Counted from the first letter of the stretch, positions 44,431-55,191 are shown. The stretch: DNA of 64,000 bases from Thermaurantimonas aggregans (GCF_003851885.1 NZ_BHZE01000005.1:1-64000); one strand, 5' to 3'. Numbers and translations are program-made. The notes: a model not told the origin generated them from the sequence alone.

Positions 44431-44457
44431 TATACGTCATTTTTACAATCTAATAAT

Positions 44458-47400
44458 ATGAATATCAGGTCGTTTTCGAATGCATTTCGATCTCTGATCC
44501 TCCCAGCTTTCTTTTTTGTTATTTGTTCCAATTTTTTAAAAGGTCAAGAAAATCTTTTTCAGAGTGAGTTTTTTATTTTAAGAGATGAAGGTCAATATAA
44601 AAGAGGTGAAAAACAACCTGAAACGACCTATTTCGTTCGCGGGAATGGGGCTTTAATGGCAATCACAGCCAGGCAGTGGAAGTGGTACTATGCCAGCGAT
44701 ACCGTGGGGCAAAAGATGACCTCATCGATGACCTTTCGAGGTGCTAATCCCAATGCAACAATCGAAGACGAAGGGAATGGAGAGTACTTCGAACGACATT
44801 ATACCGTACATGACGATGGCCGGCCTGTGTACAGTGTGAGAAAAGTGCGGGTCTGTGGTCTGTACCCGGGAATAGACCTCGAGATGTTTGCCGGCGAGGC
44901 GGGCTTGCGCTACGAATTTTTGGTACAACCGGGAGCCGATGTCTCAAAGATTCAAATGGAATTCAGCAGCGATCTGAGTGTTAGTATCAATCAAGACGGT
45001 ATTTACACAGCTAAGTCTCCATTTCTTTACATCACCGACGAAACTCCGTATATCGTAATGCCTGACGGAAGTAAGCTGGCTTGCAGATTTGTAAAACAAG
45101 GAAGGGCTGTGCGGCTGTCTTTGGGTAGAAATGAAAAGTTGTTTGCTCAGTCACAGCAGTCCCTGCGAATCGATCCGCAGATTGTGTGGAGTACTTATTA
45201 CAGAGGCCCGCTATCTGATAATCTATTTGCTATTACGATTGACTCGCTGAGAAATGTGCTCGCCGTGGGCTCTACCAGTTCATCAACAGATATTGCTACT
45301 CCCGGCTCACATCAGGCTACTTATGGCGGAGGTCCTAATGACGCATTTTTGGTAAAATTTGACCGATGTGGCCGTAGACTTTGGGCTACCTACTATGGAG
45401 GCAATGGCAATGATGGCGCTTCGAGTGTGGCTACAGATCCCCTAAACAATATTTACATCGCCGGCAGCACAACTTCCACCAATGGCATTTCCACTGCCGG
45501 GGCCCATCAAAGTGCCCTGTCAGGTGTTACAGATGGCTATTTGGTTAAGTTCAATGCAGACGGTCTTCGTATTTGGAGCACTTATTATGGAGGTACAGCA
45601 TTAGAATCAGGAGTGGGCGTTGCTGTAAATTTTACTGGTACACGTGTGCTTTTATTTGGTAGCACTCTTTCAAACAACAACATAGCCACACCCGGAAGTT
45701 TTAAACCAACCCATTCCAATATAACAATCAATGACGGCTTTTTCGCCATGTTTGACAGCAGTGGTACACGTCTGTATGGTTCTTATTTCGGAGGTACACT
45801 ATTGGATGAAATCTCTTCCGCCGAATTTGATGCCTCAGGCAATTTTTACATAGGTGGACGTACGCAGTCTTCAGCCAATATAGCCTCGCCAGGGGCTTAT
45901 CAGACCTTCTATAACGGAAATACAGACGGTTTTTTTGCTAAATTTACTCCAAATGGACAGAGAATATATTCTTCGTATTACGGTGGGAATGATGCAGATC
46001 AGATAAATTCCATAGCTGTAAGAAACAATTTGCTATATCTGGGAGGTGTCACGGCAAGTACATCAGGCATAGCCACACCGGGAAGTTTTTTGCCTACATA
46101 TCCTTCCATCACCACTACTTTTAGTGGATTTATTGTTCAGTTTGATACTAACGGAGTTACGCGTAACTGGGGCACTTACTACGGTGGCACGAGTGCCACG
46201 CGCATATTAAGTCTTGCAACAGACCTTGCCGGCAATGTATTCTTCGGTGGACATACCGTCGATATGAATTTGGCTACCCTCGGTGCATATTCAACTACAC
46301 GCAGTGGTTCAAGCGATTTGATTGTAGGTCGATTTACCACTACCGGTGCTCGCACATGGGTGAGTTACTATGGAGGCCCCCAAGTAGAGCAGCAGGTGGC
46401 CTCCGTTGTATTTGGTTTTAACAACGCCGTTTACATAGGTGGTACAACACAAGGTATCCACACTAATCTGGGTATTTTCGGATTCTACGGAAACAGTCAG
46501 GGGGTATTTAGCGGTATTCTGGGTAAATTTTTTGCTACACCGCTGCATGCTGAAATCCGGGCTGTCAGCAAGGTAAATCTTTGTCCGTCTGAAATTTTTA
46601 CTGTAGCCTTTACAGGAGGCGGTGTAGGTACGCCTACCACCGTATTTGCTGAGCTGTCCGATACTACTTATTCCTTTGCTAATGCTACTACTGTTGGTCA
46701 GATTGCCAATTTTACCACCGGGAGCCCTGTACTGTCTTGTCAGATTCCCCCTTCGCTACCTATGGGCAAATATTTAATTCGTGTTCGCATTCAGAATCCG
46801 GCTTATGCTTCTATCCATTACTGCGACACTATCACAGTACTGACCAATGGAATTCTTACACTTAATCAAAATATAGATACGCTATGCACAGGTGATTCAG
46901 ATACCATTACCATCTCAAACTATGTTGGAGGAAATGTAGTTTGGTACTACAACGGTACACCTGTATCAGGAAATAACCAGCCAATTTTGCCGGTGACACA
47001 AGCAGGAGATTACTATGCTGTGGTACAACACAACGGTTGCAACGTCACAACCGATACGGCTACTTACTACGATGTGCCTTCCACAGCAATTACCTGGACG
47101 CCCTTCCCCACAAGTTGTCAGAATGATTCTTCCTTTGCGCTAAACAATGCCTTCCCTTCCGGAGGAACATACAGTGGTCCGGGTGTTTCCAACAATCAAT
47201 TTTACCCTTCAGTCGCTGGACCCGGCAAACATGCTATTCAATATACCCTCCAGCTTACCTCGAATTGCCAAATTACCTCTTATGATACCATTACAGTATT
47301 TCCGACTCACAATGTAGTACTAACGGCCTCACTGTGCGAAGGGCAAACAATCACCCTGCCCGATGGCCAGCAAGTAAATCAACCCGGGACTTACACCGTG

Positions 47401-47955
47401 GAGCTGGTATCATCACAGGGCTGCGACAGCACCATCCTCTTTATCATCTCCAGTCTGCCCCCGGCAGGCGACTTATTGCCACGCGACACGAATCTATGCG
47501 AAGGCCAGTCAATAACCCTGAATCCGGGCTTCTTTCAGTCGTATGAATGGAATACAGGTGATACCACCCCTACTATAACTGTATCAGAAAGAGGGCTGTA
47601 CAAAGTGACCGTACGCGATGCTTTGGGCTGTATCTACACCGATAGCATTCTGATCACAAACAATTGCTTTCCAGTGATCTTTGTTCCCAATGCCTTCTCG
47701 CCCAACGATGACCGCCGAAATGACCGATTTAAAGTAGCTGTGAGTGAATTTATCACGTATTTCGAAATGATGATCTTTAACCGCTGGGGTGAATTAGTCT
47801 TTCAGACTTTTACGGCCGACTTCGAATGGGATGGCACATTCCGAGGCGAAAAACTTCCTCAGGGCAATTATCCCTACCGAATCATCTACGAATACGAAAT
47901 CGGCGGTAATCGCTACCGAAAACAGGAATACGGTACAATCAATATTGTTCGGTAA
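44458..47955 (+). CDS. Large secreted SBBP-repeat protein with gliding-type CHU_C end
   Basis: A 1165-residue protein from the ATG at 44458. A signal peptide ends near FLKGQ. Residues about 35-235 form the N-terminal domain usual in SBBP-repeat proteins. Seven or so beta-propeller-type SBBP repeats follow (about 240-690), each with a WSTYYGG-like core. Strand-rich Ig-like or PKD-like modules come next, and the end (about 1080-1165) is a CHU_C domain, FVPNAFSPNDDRRNDRF to GTINIVR. This end directs export and anchoring by the type IX system. It is probably a surface adhesin or cell-wall-associated protein. Confidence 0.88.
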   Translation: MNIRSFSNAFRSLILPAFFFVICSNFLKGQENLFQSEFFILRDEGQYKRGEKQPETTYFVRGNGALMAITARQWKWYYASDTVGQKMTSSMTFRGANPNATIEDEGNGEYFERHYTVHDDGRPVYSVRKVRVCGLYPGIDLEMFAGEAGLRYEFLVQPGADVSKIQMEFSSDLSVSINQDGIYTAKSPFLYITDETPYIVMPDGSKLACRFVKQGRAVRLSLGRNEKLFAQSQQSLRIDPQIVWSTYYRGPLSDNLFAITIDSLRNVLAVGSTSSSTDIATPGSHQATYGGGPNDAFLVKFDRCGRRLWATYYGGNGNDGASSVATDPLNNIYIAGSTTSTNGISTAGAHQSALSGVTDGYLVKFNADGLRIWSTYYGGTALESGVGVAVNFTGTRVLLFGSTLSNNNIATPGSFKPTHSNITINDGFFAMFDSSGTRLYGSYFGGTLLDEISSAEFDASGNFYIGGRTQSSANIASPGAYQTFYNGNTDGFFAKFTPNGQRIYSSYYGGNDADQINSIAVRNNLLYLGGVTASTSGIATPGSFLPTYPSITTTFSGFIVQFDTNGVTRNWGTYYGGTSATRILSLATDLAGNVFFGGHTVDMNLATLGAYSTTRSGSSDLIVGRFTTTGARTWVSYYGGPQVEQQVASVVFGFNNAVYIGGTTQGIHTNLGIFGFYGNSQGVFSGILGKFFATPLHAEIRAVSKVNLCPSEIFTVAFTGGGVGTPTTVFAELSDTTYSFANATTVGQIANFTTGSPVLSCQIPPSLPMGKYLIRVRIQNPAYASIHYCDTITVLTNGILTLNQNIDTLCTGDSDTITISNYVGGNVVWYYNGTPVSGNNQPILPVTQAGDYYAVVQHNGCNVTTDTATYYDVPSTAITWTPFPTSCQNDSSFALNNAFPSGGTYSGPGVSNNQFYPSVAGPGKHAIQYTLQLTSNCQITSYDTITVFPTHNVVLTASLCEGQTITLPDGQQVNQPGTYTVELVSSQGCDSTILFIISSLPPAGDLLPRDTNLCEGQSITLNPGFFQSYEWNTGDTTPTITVSERGLYKVTVRDALGCIYTDSILITNNCFPVIFVPNAFSPNDDRRNDRFKVAVSEFITYFEMMIFNRWGELVFQTFTADFEWDGTFRGEKLPQGNYPYRIIYEYEIGGNRYRKQEYGTINIVR

Positions 47956-48220
47956 GAGTGCATAAAAAACTTTTGTAGCTCAATATGAGCTTGATAATTT
48001 CCTCACCTCTTCAGCTAGTAACCATTGAGCTTAAGGTTTTTAAAACTGAGGTATAAGGATTCTTTATGTTACAATAAAATTCGTCATCGTAAGGAATTCA
48101 ACTTCAGAAGGAACGGTTCTATAATTTGCAATTGTTTTTTAAAATCCATATCAGCATCTCCTGATGCTTCGGCTATTCATTGGTATTTTCGCAGCCGTTT
48201 TTGTCGGATAGAACAGAAAA

Positions 48221-51200
48221 ATGTCAGAAAAATTCAGAGAATACGGGCAGCTGAACTTGCCCGAGGTACACAAGGAAATCATCGCTTACTGGAAGCATAT
48301 CAGAGCTTTTGAACGAAGTGTGGAAGAGCGCGAGGGCTCGCAGGAATTTGTCTTTTACGAAGGTCCGCCGAGTGCTAACGGTATGCCGGGTATTCACCAC
48401 GTAATGGCCCGCACCATCAAAGACCTCTTCTGCCGCTATAAAACCCAACGCGGCTACAAAGTAATCCGCAAAGCCGGTTGGGATACGCACGGCCTGCCCA
48501 TCGAGCTAAGTGTGGAAAAAACTCTGGGCATCACTAAAGAAGACATTGGAAAAAAAATTTCGGTAGAAGAATACAATGCTGCCTGCCGTCGCGAAGTGAT
48601 GAAATACACTGACGCATGGAATGAACTGACCGAACTGGTGGGCTATTGGGTAGATTTAAAAAACCCTTACATCACCTACGAAAATACCTATATCGAATCT
48701 GTGTGGTGGCTGCTCAAGAAAATTTATGAGAAAGGACTTTTATACAAAGGCTACACCATACAGCCCTATTCGCCCAAAGCGGGAACAGGACTTTCATCAC
48801 ACGAGCTGAATCAGCCCGGCTGCTATCGCGATGTGAAGGACACTTCGGTGGTTGCCGTTTTTGCCCTTCGCACTGACGATGAACATACCAAAAAGCGATT
48901 TGAGGCCGCATTTGGATTGCCTTTGAAAGATGGCGATGGCATTCTTGCCTGGACGACAACTCCCTGGACCCTGCCATCAAATACTGCCCTCACCGTAGGT
49001 CCTGAGATTGAATATGCTTTGGTGGAAACTTTTAATCCTTACACTCGCCAGCGTCAGCGTATAATACTCGCCAAAGAACTGATTGCCTTGAACTTCGGAA
49101 AACAATTTACCGAAGTACTCAATCCAGGGGAGTTAGATGCCTACACCGGCGATGCCAAGGCAAAAATTCCTTATCGAATCACTGCCACGTGCAAAGGCTC
49201 AGCTTTACAAGGCCTTCGCTATCATCAGTTATTGCCTTATGCCCTGCCGTATCAGGATGCAGATAAGGCTTTCCTAGTTATCACCGGCGACTTTGTGACG
49301 ACTGAAGACGGTACAGGAGTGGTGCATACAGCTCCAACTTTTGGTGCCGATGATGCCCGCGTGGCCAAGCAATGGGGTGTACCTCCCATGCTAGTTTTAG
49401 ATGATGAAGGCCACCCAACGCCCTTAGTGGATTTGCAGGGACGTTTTACCAAGCACGTGCACGATCCACAATTTGGTCTCGCAGGTGAGTATGTAAAAGC
49501 GGAATATTACACTGAAGAAGAACTACAGAAAGAATACGAGCGCCAGAGAGAATTGCTCAGACCCATTATAGCCGACCTGAAACACTACTTGTCAGTAGAT
49601 GAGCGAATTGCCTTGAAACTCAAAATGGAAGGCAAAGCATTCAAAATCGAGAAATACGAGCACAGCTATCCCCACTGCTGGCGCACGGACAAACCTGTGC
49701 TCTATTATCCTCTGGACAGCTGGTTTATACGTGTGACGGCTGTCAAAGACCAGCTGGTAGAAAACAACCGCCGTATCCGATGGAAGCCCGAAGCTACCGG
49801 TACCGGCCGCTTTGGCAATTGGCTCGAAAACATCAACGACTGGAACCTAAGCCGTTCGCGTTTCTGGGGGATTCCTTTGCCCATCTGGCGCACTGAGGAT
49901 GGCAGCGAGGAAAAGTGCATAGGTTCATTGGCTGAATTAAAAACAGAAATTGAACGATCAGTGGCGCTTGGAATAATGAGTGAAAATCCTTTGAAAGATT
50001 TTGTTCCGGGTGACACCAGTCGTGAGAATTATGAAAAGTTTGACCTGCACAAACCCTATATCGACCGAATTGTACTGGCATCTTCGGCAGGCAAACCTAT
50101 GTACCGCGAAAGCGACCTCATCGATGTGTGGTTTGATTCAGGTGCCATGCCCTTTGCGCAGTATCACTTTCCCTTTGCTACGGGTGAGGATTTGAGCAAA
50201 TTGCCCTATCCGGCTGATTTTATCGCCGAAGGAGTGGATCAGACCCGCGGATGGTTTTACACCCTGCACGCCATCAGCACACTGGTTTTCAATTCCATTG
50301 CGTACAAAACGGTGATTTCCAACGGTTTGGTGCTCGACAAAAACGGTCAGAAGATGTCGAAGCGCTTGGGCAATGCCGTGGACCCCTTTGATACCATCGA
50401 AAAGTATGGTTCCGACGCCCTGCGGTGGTATATGATCACCAACGCCCAGCCGTGGGACAATCTGAAGTTTGATTTTGAAGGACTCATCGAGGTACAGCGC
50501 AAATTTTTTGGAACCCTTTACAACACCTATAGCTTCTTTGCTCTTTATGCCAATGTAGATGGCTTCCGCCATGCGGAACCGCCGGTGCCTATGGAAGAGC
50601 GCACAGAGCTCGATCGCTGGATTTTGTCGGAATTGCACACCTTGATTCAAAAATGCTCTGCATGGATGGACGATTACGAGCCAACACTAGCGGGCAGAGC
50701 AATCCAATACTTTGTAACCGAAGACCTGAGCAACTGGTATGTACGCCTGTCGCGTCGCCGTTTTTGGAAAGGGGAATACGGCCCTGATAAAGTGGCAGCT
50801 TATCAGACGCTGTACGAATGCCTGATTACCGTGGCCAAATTAATGGCGCCCATTTCGCCCTTCTTTGCCGAGCGCCTATATCGCGACCTGAATGGCGTAA
50901 CCAAATTAGAATCTTACGATTCAGTACACTTAGCTCCTTGGCCTACAGCAAATGAAAAGCTGATTTTGCCGGAACTCGAAGAGCAAACTCATTTGGCCCA
51001 ACAGGTGTGCAGCATGGTGCTCTCGCTGCGCAAGCGACAGAAAATTCGCGTACGACAGCCCCTTCAAAAAATCATGATACCCGCCCTACAGCCCGAATTG
51101 GCCGAACGCATCGCACGAGTGGCAGATGTGATCAAAGCCGAAGTGAATGTGAAGGAAATCGAAATCCTTCGCGAAGACACCGGTCAGATCGTAAAACGCG

Positions 51201-51712
51201 CTCGTCCCGATTACAAAAAACTCGGTGCCCGACTCGGCAAGGCGATGAAAGAAGCTGCGCATGTGATTTCGAACTTTACAGCCGACCAAATAAACACACT
51301 GGAACAGCACGGCAAAATCACACTTCCTTTAAGCTCTGGTGATGTGGAGATTGCAGCTGATGAAGTTGAAATTTACACCGACGACATTCCCGGCTGGCTG
51401 GTAGCGGTGGAGCGCGGACTCACGGTGGCGCTCGATATTACCATTACACCCGAATTATACCGCGAAGGTCTGGCCCGCGACTTAGTAAACCGCGTTCAAA
51501 ACCTTCGCAAAGACAGCGGCCTGCAAGTGACCGACCGCATTCGACTCTATCTACAGCCCCATGATTCGCTCAGAGAGGCTGTGGATGCAATGAGCGACTA
51601 CATAAAAGGCGAAACTTTGGCCGATGCTATTGAGTTTGTTGAATTAAATGAAGGTGAACATCTTGATTTTGATGAGTTCACCGTGATGGGTAGAATAGAA
51701 AAGGCGATTTAA
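48221..51712 (+). CDS. ileS: Isoleucyl-tRNA synthetase, long (type 2-like) form with GIHH signature
   Basis: An 1163-residue class I synthetase that charges tRNA-Ile. The ATP-binding signature at residues 57-60 is GIHH, not HIGH. KMSKR is intact (near 712), the AGWDTHGLPIE block is near 86-96, and the CP1 editing domain lies at about 200-400 (AWTTTPWTLPSN). It has a long C-terminal part and no Cys-rich zinc finger at the end, as in eukaryote-like IleRS2 enzymes. The 265-bp upstream gap has no T-box. A two-way terminator follows. Confidence 0.94.
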   Translation: MSEKFREYGQLNLPEVHKEIIAYWKHIRAFERSVEEREGSQEFVFYEGPPSANGMPGIHHVMARTIKDLFCRYKTQRGYKVIRKAGWDTHGLPIELSVEKTLGITKEDIGKKISVEEYNAACRREVMKYTDAWNELTELVGYWVDLKNPYITYENTYIESVWWLLKKIYEKGLLYKGYTIQPYSPKAGTGLSSHELNQPGCYRDVKDTSVVAVFALRTDDEHTKKRFEAAFGLPLKDGDGILAWTTTPWTLPSNTALTVGPEIEYALVETFNPYTRQRQRIILAKELIALNFGKQFTEVLNPGELDAYTGDAKAKIPYRITATCKGSALQGLRYHQLLPYALPYQDADKAFLVITGDFVTTEDGTGVVHTAPTFGADDARVAKQWGVPPMLVLDDEGHPTPLVDLQGRFTKHVHDPQFGLAGEYVKAEYYTEEELQKEYERQRELLRPIIADLKHYLSVDERIALKLKMEGKAFKIEKYEHSYPHCWRTDKPVLYYPLDSWFIRVTAVKDQLVENNRRIRWKPEATGTGRFGNWLENINDWNLSRSRFWGIPLPIWRTEDGSEEKCIGSLAELKTEIERSVALGIMSENPLKDFVPGDTSRENYEKFDLHKPYIDRIVLASSAGKPMYRESDLIDVWFDSGAMPFAQYHFPFATGEDLSKLPYPADFIAEGVDQTRGWFYTLHAISTLVFNSIAYKTVISNGLVLDKNGQKMSKRLGNAVDPFDTIEKYGSDALRWYMITNAQPWDNLKFDFEGLIEVQRKFFGTLYNTYSFFALYANVDGFRHAEPPVPMEERTELDRWILSELHTLIQKCSAWMDDYEPTLAGRAIQYFVTEDLSNWYVRLSRRRFWKGEYGPDKVAAYQTLYECLITVAKLMAPISPFFAERLYRDLNGVTKLESYDSVHLAPWPTANEKLILPELEEQTHLAQQVCSMVLSLRKRQKIRVRQPLQKIMIPALQPELAERIARVADVIKAEVNVKEIEILREDTGQIVKRARPDYKKLGARLGKAMKEAAHVISNFTADQINTLEQHGKITLPLSSGDVEIAADEVEIYTDDIPGWLVAVERGLTVALDITITPELYREGLARDLVNRVQNLRKDSGLQVTDRIRLYLQPHDSLREAVDAMSDYIKGETLADAIEFVELNEGEHLDFDEFTVMGRIEKAI

Positions 51713-51732
51713 TCACCCTTCTAAGTGAAATG

Positions 51733-51777
51733 ACCGGATTGCAATTAGCCCTTATAAGCTTATGCAATCCGGTTTTT
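51733..51777 (+). terminator. Strong terminator between ileS and cinA
   Basis: ACCGGATTGCA (51733-51743) pairs perfectly with TGCAATCCGGT (51763-51773) around 19 bases, followed by TTTTT. The genes converge here; the minus strand reading lacks a good T-tract, so it mainly serves ileS. Confidence 0.88.
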
Positions 51778-51781
51778 CGTT

Positions 51782-53098
51782 TTATGCGTTTTGATGAGTG
51801 GCGTTTTGAACGACAATTTCTTTTAAGTCAGGCGATTTAATGTCGTCAAGACTTGCGCCTGTGAGTGCCCTTCGCAGCAGATCAAGCGCAGCAAGGGCTG
51901 TTTTGCGAATGTTTCGCATGCGGTCGTTTCCAAAGCGATAGAGATAAGCTCGTGTTTGGTGGGGCGTGCTGATTCCAATCCACACGGTGCCTACGGGTTT
52001 CTCATCTGTGCCCCCATCTGGTCCGGCAATACCTGAAGCGCTAAGCGCGTAGTCAGTACCAAAAACTCTTTTGGCACCTTCAGCCATTTGAAGTACGACC
52101 TGACTGCTCACAGCTCCATACTGAAGGATGTCGCTGTGATGCACACCAAGGGTTACTTCTTTAGCTACATAGTCGTAAGACACAATTCCACCCATGAAGT
52201 AAGCCGAACTTCCGGGAACACTTGTAATAAGGTGGGCGATATAACCTCCAGTGCAGCTTTCAGCTAAAGCAAGTGTTTTACCTGATGATTTAAGTAGTTG
52301 GCCTATCACTTTTTCGAGAGGCTCATCGCCCTCAGCATACAAATCGACGCCTAAAAGCTGTTTGAGTTTTTCACCTTCAGCTTTTAAAAGTTCTTCGAGG
52401 GGCTCATTTTTCGAACCCCGAGCCGTTAGCCGAAGACGTACGGCGCCGGCAGAGGGCAAATAAGCGAGCTTAATTTGGGGAGGCAATTGCAGCTCCCATG
52501 CTTCAATGCGCTTTGCCAAAATGCTTTCAGGAATGCCTTGGGTGTGAAATACAGCGTGCAAAATCTGTGTATCGGGAAGTAATTTCTCAGCTACAAAAGG
52601 ACGGATGTAGTTCTCGAAGAGGGCTTTCATTTCGTAAGGCACTCCAGGTAGCGAGAAGTAATGAACGCCATTGCGTTCAAACTGCATTCCGGGAGCTGTT
52701 CCATACCAGTTTTTAAGTGGAATGCATCCCGAGGGCAACCAGGCTTGAGAGGCGTTTAATTCGTTGACTTCTCTACCAAGACGATTAAAAATTTCAGTAA
52801 TGTGCCTAAGCGTTTCTTCATGAAAGGTGAGTTCCATTCCGAAATATTCGGCCAGAGTTTTCTTGGTGATGTCGTCGCGTGTAGGTCCCAATCCCCCGGT
52901 TAATATGACCAGGCGGGTATCGGGCAGTAGGGTATCAAGCGCATGAAAAATCATTTCTCTGTCGTCGCCTACCGCCGTACGTTGTTTTACTTCTACTCCG
53001 AGTTCGTTGAGTTTCTCTGCAAGCCAAGCAGAGTTGGTATCGATTACTTGACCGATGAGAAGCTCATCACCAATGGTGATGATTTTAGCTGAGATCAC
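51782..53098 (-). CDS. cinA: CinA family nicotinamide-nucleotide amidohydrolase
   Basis: A 438-residue protein. The N-terminal half is a MoaB/MogA-like molybdopterin-binding domain, with GDELLIGQVIDTNSAWLA and TGGLGPTRDDITK near residue 65. The C-terminal half (about 260-420) is the PncC-type amidase, with LAESCTGGYIAHLIT and SASGIAGPDGGTDEKPVGTVW. It recycles pyridine nucleotides in the cytosol and is also called competence/damage-inducible protein. The ATG overlaps the stop of the upstream M43 protease gene by 4 bp. Confidence 0.94.
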   Translation of the reverse strand: MISAKIITIGDELLIGQVIDTNSAWLAEKLNELGVEVKQRTAVGDDREMIFHALDTLLPDTRLVILTGGLGPTRDDITKKTLAEYFGMELTFHEETLRHITEIFNRLGREVNELNASQAWLPSGCIPLKNWYGTAPGMQFERNGVHYFSLPGVPYEMKALFENYIRPFVAEKLLPDTQILHAVFHTQGIPESILAKRIEAWELQLPPQIKLAYLPSAGAVRLRLTARGSKNEPLEELLKAEGEKLKQLLGVDLYAEGDEPLEKVIGQLLKSSGKTLALAESCTGGYIAHLITSVPGSSAYFMGGIVSYDYVAKEVTLGVHHSDILQYGAVSSQVVLQMAEGAKRVFGTDYALSASGIAGPDGGTDEKPVGTVWIGISTPHQTRAYLYRFGNDRMRNIRKTALAALDLLRRALTGASLDDIKSPDLKEIVVQNATHQNA

Positions 53099-55158
53099 TG
53101 TACTACAAGTTTTTTAGAAATTCCTGAACCAGTAACTAACAGATAAACACCTGATTGAATGTGCTCTGGTAAGCGAATTTCTTGAACCGTTTGATTTTTA
53201 AGATTTTGGAATTCAGCTACCGTTTGGCCTGTCAATGAAATCAACCTCACGTATTCGCCTAACTGAACCGGCGATTGGAAAAGCACAATGGAGCCTCTTT
53301 TTGCAGGATTTGGATAAAGTGTAATTTCATCAGTATCTGAAAACTCATCGGTGCCAATGGTAACGTCTAAATTGATATCGTCCAGATAAATGTTGTTACC
53401 ACCTCCTGAGGTAAATTCCCACTTAAACATGATGTCGTTTGGATTATTGGCATAAATGCCCAAAGGCACCGTTACTTCCTTCCATTCCGAATTGTTGGCT
53501 GGAACAAAGCTGCCTGTAGGCATGTCGGGCGCGGTTACGAGCTGAGCGCCAAGTACGGCTCTTCGCAGAATCCATGTTCTGCCACAATTAAGGGATATGT
53601 AAAAGCGAAGTGCATCGGTATTTGAGAGTTGACGACGGGCATATGCGTAACGGAACCGCATAGACAGACTAGTGGAAAATCGCACGTCAACCGTTGGAGA
53701 AATTAAGTTGTGCACAGTACCTGACAGTGAATCAAAATTTAGAACCCTGGCTGATCGACTATCGTTGTAACCGGCGTTCATTACTGTTGTCCAACTACTG
53801 CCAACATTGTGTATGTCTTCGACAAACCAATTGAAGCTAGGAAGCCAGGTGATGGAGAAATCTTCTTTTAAGAAATTGCCGAAGTTTGCAGGCTTAGGCC
53901 GAATCGAAATATAGGTGTAATTTTTAAAGGTGCTTGAACCAGCAGGGTTGGTTAAGGTCAACTCTACCTTGTGAAGGCCTGGTTGTGTGAAAATGATTTT
54001 CGGGTTGGCTTCGGTAGATGTCGCAGGGGTACCACCTGTAAAGGTCCATGACCTTGTGTTGGCAGGGCCACCGAAACTGATGTCCATAAACTGCAAAGTA
54101 TCGCCTACGCATGCTACGCGACGATTTGCAAATCCAAGAGCAACGGGAGGGCATTGGGTATTATTGACAAGGCCGACGCGCTGTAGATTGGTTTGACTTA
54201 CCAATTCAGCGCGATGAGCAAAAGATTGGAGCACATTGCGCATGTAGTTTCTCTGGCCTGTGGTAAAAATATTCATACAGTTGTCGTTGGCGTAGTCCAT
54301 GTAGTTTTCGATCATGTCTGGTAGATCGGGTACATCGTTCGAACATGAGTTTTTTTGGAAGTTGCAACCAAAGCTCTCATTGGCTACTGGAGGCGTATCG
54401 GCGATGTCGTCGCCGGTATTGCAGCCTCCGTCGAAGGGGTGTTTAAGGCCTAGGAAGTGACCAACTTCATGGGTGAGTGTGCGACCCATGGAATTAGATG
54501 TACCAATGGTGCCTACCCGATCATGGCGTATCACAATGCCGTCAGAAATACCCTGTTGGTTAGGAAATGGTCGGTAGGCGTATCCGAGTACGGTGCCTTG
54601 TGAAGGTTGATTGGGTAGTTGGATGTTTTTTACTACCCAGATGTTTAAATACCGTCGGTTACTCCACATGCTAAGGTTTTTCACATTGTCGTTGGCATTG
54701 TTTGTAAGGGTGCTAAAAATGCGGTTGATACCATCGGTACAGTTGCCAAAGGGGTCGATGCTGGCAAGGCGAAATTCGATTTCAATATCAGCTGCCCTAT
54801 CTTTAAATATTTGTCGTGTATTGCCTGTATCAGCATTTCGACGTCTGAAGTCTTCGTTCAGCACGCGAATCGCATCCATGATCTGTTCGCGAGAGATATT
54901 GCTGACCGCATCGTCATAAATTACGTGGAAGACGACGGGAATGATAAAAACGTTGTTTTGAGTGCGCCCAACTTGTTTTCCGTATTCGATGGCTCCTTGG
55001 GCGAGTTCGCGATCAGACTTCTCAATTTCAGCTTTTAAGGCCGGATTTTGCAACAGCATTTGTCCAAACATGTAGTTTGTGCCACATTTGTGTACATAGT
55101 TTTCTTGACCAAATGCGAGTGTTGGCAAGAGCAACAGCAGTCTTAAAAATTTATTCAT
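53095..55158 (-). CDS. M43 (pappalysin-type) secreted metalloprotease with T9SS domain
   Basis: A 687-residue protein. A signal peptide (1-17) and a propeptide-like segment precede the M43 catalytic domain. The zinc site is HEVGHFLGLKH and the Met-turn NYMDY comes about 60 residues later. A PKD-like domain (about 345-420) and a jelly-roll segment follow, and the last ~75 residues are a type A T9SS sorting domain (LYPNPAKRG). It should be secreted across the outer membrane as a protease. Coupling to cinA by ATGA overlap is odd, given the unrelated roles. Confidence 0.9.
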   Translation of the reverse strand: MNKFLRLLLLLPTLAFGQENYVHKCGTNYMFGQMLLQNPALKAEIEKSDRELAQGAIEYGKQVGRTQNNVFIIPVVFHVIYDDAVSNISREQIMDAIRVLNEDFRRRNADTGNTRQIFKDRAADIEIEFRLASIDPFGNCTDGINRIFSTLTNNANDNVKNLSMWSNRRYLNIWVVKNIQLPNQPSQGTVLGYAYRPFPNQQGISDGIVIRHDRVGTIGTSNSMGRTLTHEVGHFLGLKHPFDGGCNTGDDIADTPPVANESFGCNFQKNSCSNDVPDLPDMIENYMDYANDNCMNIFTTGQRNYMRNVLQSFAHRAELVSQTNLQRVGLVNNTQCPPVALGFANRRVACVGDTLQFMDISFGGPANTRSWTFTGGTPATSTEANPKIIFTQPGLHKVELTLTNPAGSSTFKNYTYISIRPKPANFGNFLKEDFSITWLPSFNWFVEDIHNVGSSWTTVMNAGYNDSRSARVLNFDSLSGTVHNLISPTVDVRFSTSLSMRFRYAYARRQLSNTDALRFYISLNCGRTWILRRAVLGAQLVTAPDMPTGSFVPANNSEWKEVTVPLGIYANNPNDIMFKWEFTSGGGNNIYLDDINLDVTIGTDEFSDTDEITLYPNPAKRGSIVLFQSPVQLGEYVRLISLTGQTVAEFQNLKNQTVQEIRLPEHIQSGVYLLVTGSGISKKLVVQ

Positions 55159-55191
55159 TTTTTAGAACGAGTTTAAATAATACAAAACATG

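Noticed and set aside
47956-48220. Possible T-box or attenuator upstream of ileS
   Set aside because: Only short hairpins (47977-47991 AGCTCA/TGAGCT, and AGCATC/GATGCT further on) without T-tracts or a T-box sequence.
48025-48312. 95-codon ORF upstream of and overlapping ileS
   Set aside because: Overlaps the true ileS start in another frame, Lys/Arg/Cys-rich with no family; also checked as an Ile leader peptide, but it has no Ile run and no following terminator.
50138-50650. 170-codon ORF antisense to ileS
   Set aside because: Lies in the conserved synthetase core on the opposite strand; the sense frame is clearly the gene.
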